The position numbers and the translations under genes were made by a program. Of a DNA stretch of 64,000 bases, positions 57,790-64,000 are shown piece after piece. The DNA is from Pseudomonas tohonis (GTDB lineage: Bacteria > Pseudomonadota > Gammaproteobacteria > Pseudomonadales > Pseudomonadaceae), in the NCBI RefSeq assembly GCF_012767755.2, contig NZ_AP023189.1:5334001-5398000 (forward strand), in the 5' to 3' direction. Below the pieces are notes generated by a model, which was not told the DNA's origin, ran no database searches, and saw only the letters and a list, made by a program, of their open reading frames with translations. Every line of letters starts with the position of its first letter. Positions within the stretch are counted from its first letter, which is position 1.

Positions 57790-59265
57790 TCAGCGTTTGT
57801 CGCGACGCTTCTTCTCGGCCTTCTTGTGGTGCGACATGAGGCGGCGCTTCTTGTTCACCTGGCGATCGGTCAGGGTGTTCTTCTTGCCCTCGAAGGGGTT
57901 GTCGCCCCCCTTGTACTCGATGCGGATCGGCGTACCCACCAGCTTCAGCACGCGCCGATAGGTGTTCTCCAGGTAGCGCGAGTAGGACTTGGGGACCGAC
58001 TCGACCTGGTTGCCGTGGATCACGATCAGCGGCGGGTTGGCACCACCGAGGTGGGCATAGCGCAGCTTGATGCGGCGACCGTTGACCAAAGGCGGCTGGT
58101 GCTCCTGCACCGCGCCTTCGAGGATCTGGGTCAGGCGGCTGGTGGGCCAGCGGGTGATGGCGGACTTGAAGGAGGCCTGAACCGACTTGTACAGGTTGCC
58201 CACACCGGTGCCATGCAGCGCGGAGATGAAGTGGATGTCGGCGAAGTCGACGAAGAACAGCCGGCGCTCCAGTTCGGTCTTCACGTAGTCGCGCTCGCCC
58301 GACTCCATGCCGTCCCACTTGTTCAGGGCGATGACCAGTGCGCGACCGGTCTCCAGCACGAAGCCCAGCAGGTTGAGGTCGTGCTCGACCACGCCTTCGC
58401 GGGCATCCATGACGAAGATCACCACATTGGCGTCCTGGATCGCCTGCAGCGTCTTGACCACGGAGAACTTCTCCACGGCCTCGAAGATCTTGCCGCGACG
58501 GCGCACGCCGGCGGTGTCGATCAGGGTGTATTTCTCTTCGTTGCGCTCGAAGGGAATGTAGATGCTGTCGCGCGTGGTGCCGGCCTGGTCATAGACGATG
58601 ACCCGCTCCTCGCCGAGCATGCGGTTGACCAGCGTCGACTTGCCGACGTTGGGGCGACCGATGATGGCGATCTTGATCCCGTCCTTCTCGCTCGGCCCGG
58701 GAATGCGGCTCTGCTCCTCGCCTTCGGCGACGTCCTCGGCCTGCGCGGCGGCGTCTTCTTCGACCGCATCGTCACGGGGGAAATCACCCAGGGCTTCCTG
58801 CAGCATCTGGCTGATGCCGCGACCATGGGCGGCGGCGATGGGCAGGGCGTCGCCCAGGCCCAGCGGGCTGAACTCGGCGCGGGCAAGATCCGGGTCGATG
58901 GTGTCGACCTTGTTCGCCACCAGGTAGGTCTTCTTGTTGCGCTTGCGCAGGTGTTCCGCGATCGACTGGTCGGCGGCGCTCATGCCGGCACGGGAGTCGA
59001 CCATGAACAGCACCGCATCGGCCTCTTCGATGGCCTGCAGGGACTGTTCGGCCATCTTCGCGTCGATGCCCTGCTCGTCACCCGAGATACCGCCGGTATC
59101 GATGACGATGAAGGTGCGGCCGTTCCACTTCGCCTCGCCGTACTGGCGGTCACGGGTCAGACCGGCGTACTCCGCGACGATGGCGTCACGGGTCTTGGTC
59201 AGGCGGTTGAACAGGGTGGACTTGCCGACGTTCGGGCGGCCCACCAGGGCAATTACGGGAACCAT
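57790..59265 (-). CDS. der: GTPase Der (EngA)
   Basis: A 491-residue ribosome-assembly GTPase with two tandem G domains (each GRPNVGKST; the second at about residue 205) and a C-terminal KH-like domain ending in a Lys/Arg-rich tail. A linker rich in Asp and Glu (about 165-200) separates the domains. The ATG at 59265 has GGAGAG upstream; a longer frame has no site. It is the last gene of the hisS-bamB run. Confidence 0.97.
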   Translation of the reverse strand: MVPVIALVGRPNVGKSTLFNRLTKTRDAIVAEYAGLTRDRQYGEAKWNGRTFIVIDTGGISGDEQGIDAKMAEQSLQAIEEADAVLFMVDSRAGMSAADQSIAEHLRKRNKKTYLVANKVDTIDPDLARAEFSPLGLGDALPIAAAHGRGISQMLQEALGDFPRDDAVEEDAAAQAEDVAEGEEQSRIPGPSEKDGIKIAIIGRPNVGKSTLVNRMLGEERVIVYDQAGTTRDSIYIPFERNEEKYTLIDTAGVRRRGKIFEAVEKFSVVKTLQAIQDANVVIFVMDAREGVVEHDLNLLGFVLETGRALVIALNKWDGMESGERDYVKTELERRLFFVDFADIHFISALHGTGVGNLYKSVQASFKSAITRWPTSRLTQILEGAVQEHQPPLVNGRRIKLRYAHLGGANPPLIVIHGNQVESVPKSYSRYLENTYRRVLKLVGTPIRIEYKGGDNPFEGKKNTLTDRQVNKKRRLMSHHKKAEKKRRDKR

Positions 59266-59291
59266 GAGGCTCTCCACTATTCGTTATTTCA

Positions 59292-59330
59292 GAAAACACA
59301 ACGGCCGCTGCCGTCGGACGGCAGCGGCCG
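59292..59330 (-). terminator. Long palindrome between bamB and der, terminator-like
   Basis: A 29-base near-perfect palindrome (14-bp arms around one central base) at 59302-59330 is followed on the minus strand by TTGTGTTTTC. It may reduce read-through from bamB into der. Confidence 0.55.
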
Positions 59331-59346
59331 GACACTATTTTTCAGC

Positions 59347-60498
59347 TTAGCGGATGGTCAGCGCGACCAGTTTCCCGCCGTTGCCGAAGGCGTACAGCAT
59401 GTCGCCGATCACCAGCGGACGCGCACGCAAGCCGTCGCCGTCGATCTTCTCGCGGCCGACGAAGTGGCCATCCACCTGGCTGAGCAGGTGCAGGTAGCCT
59501 TCGAAGTCGCCGACCGCCACGTAGCTGGAGAACACCTCCGGCGCCGAGAGCTGGCGGCGGGCCAGGGAGTCGTTGCTCCACAGCGCCGAGGACGAACGCT
59601 CGTCGATACCTTCGACAGTGCCGCTGGCCTGGCTCACGTAGACGTTGCCGAAGCCCTGGGCGACGCCCACGTAGCTGGAAGCCTCGCGCTGCCAGAGCAC
59701 GCGGCCGCTGTCCAGATCGAGGCCGGCGACGCGACCCTGGTAGGTGGCGACGTACAGGGTGCCGCCGGACAGCAGCAGGCCACCGTCGATGTCGACCACG
59801 CGATCTAGCTCGGAGCGGCCTTGCGGCACGGCCACGCGCTGTTCCCACACCGGCAGGCCACGCTGCACGTCCACGGCGATGACCTTGCCGGAGGACAGGC
59901 CGGCCACGGCCAGGCGGTTGGTCACGATCGGCGCGCCTGTGCCACGCAGCGTCAGCACGGCCGGGGTGTTCTCGTAGATCCAGCGCTGGTTGCCGGTCGC
60001 GGCATCGAAGCCGAACAGGGTGTCGTTCTGGGTCTGCACCACCACCACGTCACCGTTGGTGGCCGGCGGGGCGAGGACTTCGCCGTTGACCCGGGCGCGC
60101 CATTTTTCTTCGCCGTTGCTGGCGTCGAGGGCGATCACCTCACCTTTCAGGGTGCCGACCAGCACCAGGCCGTAGCCCGCGCCGACCGCGCCGGATACCG
60201 GCAGGTCCAGCTCCTGCTCCCACAGCTTGTCGCCGCTCATGCGGTCGATGGCGACCACCAGGCCTTCGACGTCACCGGCATAGATCACGTCGCCGTCGAC
60301 GGCGGGAACCAGCATGTTGTAGGACTCGCCCTGGCCTTCGCCGATGGAGCGGCTCCAGACTTCCTTGAGCTGAACTTCCTCGGTGATGTCGGGCAGTTCG
60401 GCAGGCGGCAGTTCCTTCTTGCTATTGCTGCTGCAACCTGCGGCCAGAACGGCCAGGGCCAGCAGTGCGGCAAATTTCCAGCGCATCACGTCACGCAT
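59347..60498 (-). CDS. bamB: Outer membrane assembly lipoprotein BamB
   Basis: A 383-residue lipoprotein with a short signal and lipobox (LAVLAAGC) and an eight-bladed beta-propeller made of PQQ-like repeats (IYAGDVEGLVVAIDRMSGDKLWE and others). BamB helps insert beta-barrel proteins with BamA. Two starts are possible: 60498 (overlaps the yfgM stop by 8 bases) and 60486 (MRWKF). The first is used since related proteins often begin MRDV; the ribosome site fits neither well. Confidence 0.95.
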   Translation of the reverse strand: MRDVMRWKFAALLALAVLAAGCSSNSKKELPPAELPDITEEVQLKEVWSRSIGEGQGESYNMLVPAVDGDVIYAGDVEGLVVAIDRMSGDKLWEQELDLPVSGAVGAGYGLVLVGTLKGEVIALDASNGEEKWRARVNGEVLAPPATNGDVVVVQTQNDTLFGFDAATGNQRWIYENTPAVLTLRGTGAPIVTNRLAVAGLSSGKVIAVDVQRGLPVWEQRVAVPQGRSELDRVVDIDGGLLLSGGTLYVATYQGRVAGLDLDSGRVLWQREASSYVGVAQGFGNVYVSQASGTVEGIDERSSSALWSNDSLARRQLSAPEVFSSYVAVGDFEGYLHLLSQVDGHFVGREKIDGDGLRARPLVIGDMLYAFGNGGKLVALTIR

Positions 60499-61135
60499 CC
60501 CCTTTGGCCAGGTCGTCGAGCTTCATCTGCAAGCCACCGACCGCTGCGTCTTCCGTCAGCGCGGCCTTGGCCTTCTCATAGGCGGCATGCGCCTCGTCGG
60601 AACGACCCAGCTGTACCAGCAGGTCGCCTTTCAGTTCTTCACGGCTGGCCAGGAAGGCCTTGCCGGCATCGCCTTCGAGCAGCTTCAGGGCGTCGTCGAC
60701 CTTGCCCTGGGCGGCCAGGACACGGGCCAGGCGCTGGCGCGCCAGCTCACCGAGGGTGGCGTCGGCAGGCTTGTCCACCACGGCCTTGAGCTCGGCCGCG
60801 GCGTCATCGAGCTTGCCGGATTCGACCGCCACCTTGGCGACGAACAGGCTGCCGTACTGGGCGTAGTGGGTGCCGCCGAAGTCGGTCTTCAGCTTGGTGG
60901 CCAGCTCGGCGACCTTGCCGGCATCGGGCTTGCCGGACGGGTTGAGCGCGGTTTCCAGCAATTGCTGGTAGACCTGGGACGCGCCCTGGGCCTGGTTGGT
61001 CTGGTGCTTCTGCCAGGCCTGCCAACCGAAGACCACCACCAGCGCGAGGGCGCCGCCGGTGAGCAGGGGCTTGCCATTGCGCTGCCACCAATCCTTGATC
61101 GCCGCCAGCTCTTCATCTTCGGTACGCGTGCTCAC
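60491..61135 (-). CDS. yfgM: YfgM-like tetratricopeptide membrane protein
   Basis: A 214-residue protein with one transmembrane helix (about 24-42) and a periplasmic TPR domain (about 50-214). In E. coli YfgM works with PpiD near the SecYEG exit. It sits between hisS and bamB as in most gamma-proteobacteria. The start is GTG at 61135 with GGAG 9 bases upstream. Its stop is inside the bamB start region, so translation is coupled. Confidence 0.93.
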   Translation of the reverse strand: MSTRTEDEELAAIKDWWQRNGKPLLTGGALALVVVFGWQAWQKHQTNQAQGASQVYQQLLETALNPSGKPDAGKVAELATKLKTDFGGTHYAQYGSLFVAKVAVESGKLDDAAAELKAVVDKPADATLGELARQRLARVLAAQGKVDDALKLLEGDAGKAFLASREELKGDLLVQLGRSDEAHAAYEKAKAALTEDAAVGGLQMKLDDLAKGDA

Positions 61136-61160
61136 CCCAATACTCCTATGTTCTAAAGGC

Positions 61161-62450
61161 TCAAGCCTGATCGATGCAGGCCGCCAGGCGCTCTGCGAGA
61201 GCGTCCCAGGCGATGTTCTGTTGTTCGCTGTCGTCGCGCAGGGGTTTGAAACCTACCACGCGGTTGGCCAGTTCGTCCTCACCCAGGATCAGGGCGAAGC
61301 GCGCGCCGCTCTTGTCGGCTTTCTTGAACTGGCTCTTGAAGCTGCCGGCACCGGAATTGACCAGCATGCGCAGGCCGGGGACGGCGTCGCGCAGTTGCTC
61401 GGCCAGGGCCAAGGCGGCGAGCTCGGCGGGTTCGCCGAAGGCGCAGATGTAGGCATGCGCGGGGGCGCTGAGCTCGGCCGGGACCAGGTCCAGGGTTTCC
61501 AGCAGCAGCACCAGGCGCTCGACGCCCATGGCGAAGCCGACGCCCGGGGTCGGCTTGCCACCGAACTGGGTGATCAGGCCGTCATAGCGGCCACCGCCGC
61601 AGACGGTGCCCTGGGAGCCGAGCTTGTCGGTGACCCACTCGAAGGCGGTGCGGCTGTAGTAGTCCAGGCCGCGAACCAGCTTCTGGTTGATCTCGTAGCG
61701 GATGCCGACCGCGTCGAGGCGCGCCTTGAGCCCCTCGAAGTGGGCCACGGACTCGGCGTCCAGGTAGTCGTGCAGGCGCGGGGCGTCGACCAGCAGGGCC
61801 TGGGTTTCCGGCACCTTGCTGTCGAGGATGCGCAGCGGGTTGGTGGTCATGCGCCGCTGGCTGTCTTCGTCGAGACGATCGAAGCGCTCCTGCAGGTAGG
61901 CCACCAGGGCGTCGCGATAGGCGACACGCGCCTCGCTGGAGCCCAGGCTGTTGAGCTGCAGGGTCACGGCGTCGCCGAGACCGAGCTTCTTCCACAGGCG
62001 CCAGGTGAGCACGATCAGCTCTGCATCGATGTCCGGACCGGGCAGGTTGAAGACTTCCACGCCGATCTGGTGGAACTGGCGGTAGCGGCCCTTCTGCGGT
62101 TTCTCGTAGCGGAACATCGGGCCCGCGTACCACAGCTTCTGCACCTGGCCGCCGCCGGTCATGCCGTGCTCCAGCACGGCACGCACGCAACCCGCGGTGC
62201 CTTCGGGGCGCAGGGTCAGGGATTCTTCGTTGCGGTCGAGGAAGGTGTACATCTCCTTGTCGACCACATCGGTGCCCTCGCCGATGCCGCGGGCGAAGAG
62301 TTCGGTGAACTCGAGGATCGGCAGGCGGATCTCGCGGTAACCGTAGCTGTCCAGCAGGTCTGCCAGGGTGCGTTCCAGGTAACGCCAGGCAGGGGTCTGC
62401 TCCGGCAGGATGTCGTTCATGCCACGAATGGCTTGCAGCGTCTTGCTCAC
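61161..62450 (-). CDS. hisS: Histidine-tRNA ligase
   Basis: A 429-residue class II synthetase. It has motif 1 near the start ([19 protein letters not shown]), the [14 protein letters not shown] motif 2, the histidine-specific [12 protein letters not shown] and [15 protein letters not shown], and a C-terminal anticodon-binding domain. It starts with GTG at 62450 with AAGGA upstream. It follows ispG by 12 bases. Confidence 0.98.
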   Translation of the reverse strand: MSKTLQAIRGMNDILPEQTPAWRYLERTLADLLDSYGYREIRLPILEFTELFARGIGEGTDVVDKEMYTFLDRNEESLTLRPEGTAGCVRAVLEHGMTGGGQVQKLWYAGPMFRYEKPQKGRYRQFHQIGVEVFNLPGPDIDAELIVLTWRLWKKLGLGDAVTLQLNSLGSSEARVAYRDALVAYLQERFDRLDEDSQRRMTTNPLRILDSKVPETQALLVDAPRLHDYLDAESVAHFEGLKARLDAVGIRYEINQKLVRGLDYYSRTAFEWVTDKLGSQGTVCGGGRYDGLITQFGGKPTPGVGFAMGVERLVLLLETLDLVPAELSAPAHAYICAFGEPAELAALALAEQLRDAVPGLRMLVNSGAGSFKSQFKKADKSGARFALILGEDELANRVVGFKPLRDDSEQQNIAWDALAERLAACIDQA

Positions 62451-62462
62451 TCGGAATCCTTA

Positions 62463-63575
62463 TCAGCTGCGGGCGATGACGGCCGCGTCAGCTTCGACCT
62501 TTTCAGCCGCTTTGCGGCGGATCAGCTTTTCCAGCTCTTCCACCAGGTTGTCATTGTTCAGCTTCTGCGCCGGCTTGCCGTCGATGTAGATGAGGTTGTT
62601 CGGCGTGCCGCCGGTCAGCCCCACATGGGCTTCCTTGGCTTCGCCGGGCCCGTTCACCACGCAGCCGATCACGGCGACGTCCAGCGGGACCAGCAGGTCC
62701 TCGAGGCGGCCTTCCAGTTCGTTCATGGTCTTGACCACGTCGAAGTTCTGCCGCGAGCAGCTCGGGCAGGCGATGAAGTTGATGCCACGGGAACGAAGGC
62801 GCAGGGACTTGAGGATGTCGTAGCCGACCTTGATCTCTTCCACCGGGTCGGCGGCCAGCGAGATGCGGATGGTATCGCCAATCCCGTCGGCGAGCAGCAT
62901 GCCCAGGCCCACGGCGGATTTCACCGTGCCGGAGCGCAGGCCGCCGGCTTCGGTGATGCCCAGGTGCAGCGGCTGGACGATCTGGGTGGCCAGCAGGCGG
63001 TAGGCTTCCACCGCCATGAACACGTCGGACGCCTTGACGCTGACCTTGAAGTCCTGGAAGTCCAGGCGGTCCAGGTGCTCGACATGGCGCAGCGCGGACT
63101 CCACCAGGGCTTGCGGGGTGGGCTCGCCGTACTTCTTCTGCAGGTCCTTTTCCAGCGAGCCGGCGTTGACGCCGATGCGGATCGGGATGCCACGGTCACG
63201 GGCGGCATCGACCACGGCACGCACGCGGTCTTCACGGCCGATGTTGCCCGGGTTGATGCGCAGGCAGTCGACGCCCAGCTCCGCCACGCGCAGGGCGATG
63301 GTGTAGTCGAAATGGATGTCGGCGACCAGGGGAACGCGGACCTGCTGCTTGATCTTGCCGAAGGCCTCGGCGGCCTCCATGTCCGGCACCGAGACGCGGA
63401 CGATATCGGCACCCGCCTCTTCCAGCCGGCGGATCTGGCCGACGGTGGCGGCGACGTCGCAGGTATCGGTATTGGTCATGCTCTGGACGGCGATCGGGGC
63501 GTCGCCGCCCACGGGCACGGAGCCGACCCAGATCTTGCGGGACTGGCGGCGTTTGATCGGGGATTCGCAATGCAT
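62463..63575 (-). CDS. ispG: 4-hydroxy-3-methylbut-2-enyl diphosphate synthase (flavodoxin)
   Basis: A 370-residue enzyme of the MEP isoprenoid pathway. It has the N-terminal TIM barrel ([29 protein letters not shown]) and a C-terminal 4Fe-4S domain with [10 protein letters not shown] and the third Cys in [15 protein letters not shown]. Length is normal. It lies 3 bases after rodZ and before hisS, a conserved Pseudomonas order. Confidence 0.98.
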   Translation of the reverse strand: MHCESPIKRRQSRKIWVGSVPVGGDAPIAVQSMTNTDTCDVAATVGQIRRLEEAGADIVRVSVPDMEAAEAFGKIKQQVRVPLVADIHFDYTIALRVAELGVDCLRINPGNIGREDRVRAVVDAARDRGIPIRIGVNAGSLEKDLQKKYGEPTPQALVESALRHVEHLDRLDFQDFKVSVKASDVFMAVEAYRLLATQIVQPLHLGITEAGGLRSGTVKSAVGLGMLLADGIGDTIRISLAADPVEEIKVGYDILKSLRLRSRGINFIACPSCSRQNFDVVKTMNELEGRLEDLLVPLDVAVIGCVVNGPGEAKEAHVGLTGGTPNNLIYIDGKPAQKLNNDNLVEELEKLIRRKAAEKVEADAAVIARS

Positions 63576-63578
63576 GGC

Positions 63579-64000
63579 TTATTGCCCCAGTTTCAGGCGA
63601 GCGGTCTCACCGTGGGTGTAGGGCGCCACATCGACGGCCTGGCCGTTGTAGCTGACCTGGGCGCCACGGGCGTAACCCAGGCGCAGCTCGAACGGCGGCC
63701 TGCCGGCCAGCTCGACCGACTCGCCGCTGCGCTTCAGGGCGCTGAGCAGGACCTTGCCATCGGCGTCGGTCACCTGGGTCCAGCAATTGGCGACGAACTG
63801 GATGCGCACCAGGCCCTGCCCGGCGGCAGCGACCACCGGAGCCTGTGCAGGTGCGGCAGGCGCGGTGGCGGCAGGAGCCGTGGGCGCAGCAGGCGCCACG
63901 GGAGCGGCCGGAGTGGTGGCCGTGGCGGCGCTCGGTGCAACGGGGGCGCTGGTGGCCGGCGCACTGGACTGGGGCAGGGGCAGGGCCTGGGTCGGCGCGG
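63579..64000 (-). CDS. rodZ: Cytoskeleton protein RodZ, 3' part only
   Basis: Only the last 140 residues are present. They show a long Ala/Pro/Thr-rich linker (about 65 residues) and the C-terminal RodZ domain (DUF4115): VRIQFVANCWTQVTDADGKVLLSAL, RPPFELRLGYARGAQVSYNG and a C-terminal ETARLKLGQ. RodZ links MreB to the membrane in cell-shape control. The N-terminal helix-turn-helix and membrane segment would lie outside the window. Confidence 0.93.
   Translation of the reverse strand, partial: APTQALPLPQSSAPATSAPVAPSAATATTPAAPVAPAAPTAPAATAPAAPAQAPVVAAAGQGLVRIQFVANCWTQVTDADGKVLLSALKRSGESVELAGRPPFELRLGYARGAQVSYNGQAVDVAPYTHGETARLKLGQ

Noticed and set aside
56605-59808. 1067-codon plus-strand open frame antisense to the aminotransferase and der
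   Set aside because: Same GC-bias artefact; der and the aminotransferase are clear on the minus strand.

Overview
The window is a chromosomal segment of a Pseudomonas species, most likely from the P. aeruginosa / P. resinovorans side of the genus. This is inferred from high GC, Pseudomonas-like intergenic repeats, and a gene order that follows the remembered PAO1 backbone: hom-thrC, dsbC, xerD, an antiporter, rpsP-rimM-trmD-rplS, ffh, purT, purL, mltF, tadA, guaBA, xseA, leuA, der, bamB, hisS, ispG, rodZ. No rRNA, tRNA, CRISPR array, prophage or insertion sequence was seen. Both ends cut genes: pbpG (5' part, left) and rodZ (3' part, right).

Positions 1-5280 are an accessory stretch. It holds the start of pbpG, repeat-rich spacer DNA, a small exported protein, an orphan ECF-type sigma factor, an exported EndoU-type RNase, and three members of an unrecognised protein family (two near-identical tandem copies and one short divergent copy). 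Positions 5287-12671 carry threonine synthesis (hom, thrC), disulfide isomerisation (dsbC), chromosome dimer resolution (xerD), a CPA1-type cation/proton antiporter and a GspE-N-like exported protein. Positions 12723-22711 contain a thioesterase, a large BvgS-like hybrid sensor kinase that looks inserted, the ribosomal/tRNA-modification operon rpsP-rimM-trmD-rplS, divergent ffh, a CcsA-like membrane protein and a CBS/CorC protein.

Positions 23000-29900 hold a transporter, an SGNH hydrolase coupled to purT, a DUF1289 / gamma-carbonic-anhydrase pair, two Nudix hydrolases, an L,D-transpeptidase, a NIF3/YqfO-like protein and a double CDGSH protein overlapping purL. Positions 29878-45984 hold purL, mltF, tadA, a Tat-exported multicopper oxidase, an iron(III) ABC permease and binding protein without an ATPase gene, guaA and guaB, a TSUP permease with divergent LysR regulator, and a zinc-ribbon protein.

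Positions 46023-55553 hold xseA, an M23 peptidase, an MscS/YbdG-type channel, and the most striking gene of the window: a flagellin whose variable domain is replaced by an HExxH metallopeptidase (flagellinolysin type). It has its own candidate sigma-28 promoter and a palindromic leader, and no other flagellar gene is nearby. Then come a leucine-rich leader peptide and leuA, and an HxlR regulator divergent from an old-yellow-enzyme reductase. Positions 55694-64000 hold an omega-amidase/aminotransferase pair and the co-directional run rodZ-ispG-hisS-yfgM-bamB-der.

Most of the window is housekeeping (nucleotide and amino-acid synthesis, translation, envelope assembly). The novelty lies in the insertions: the proteolytic flagellin, the EndoU/paralog island, the orphan hybrid kinase and the iron-uptake pair with its candidate Fur-like operator.
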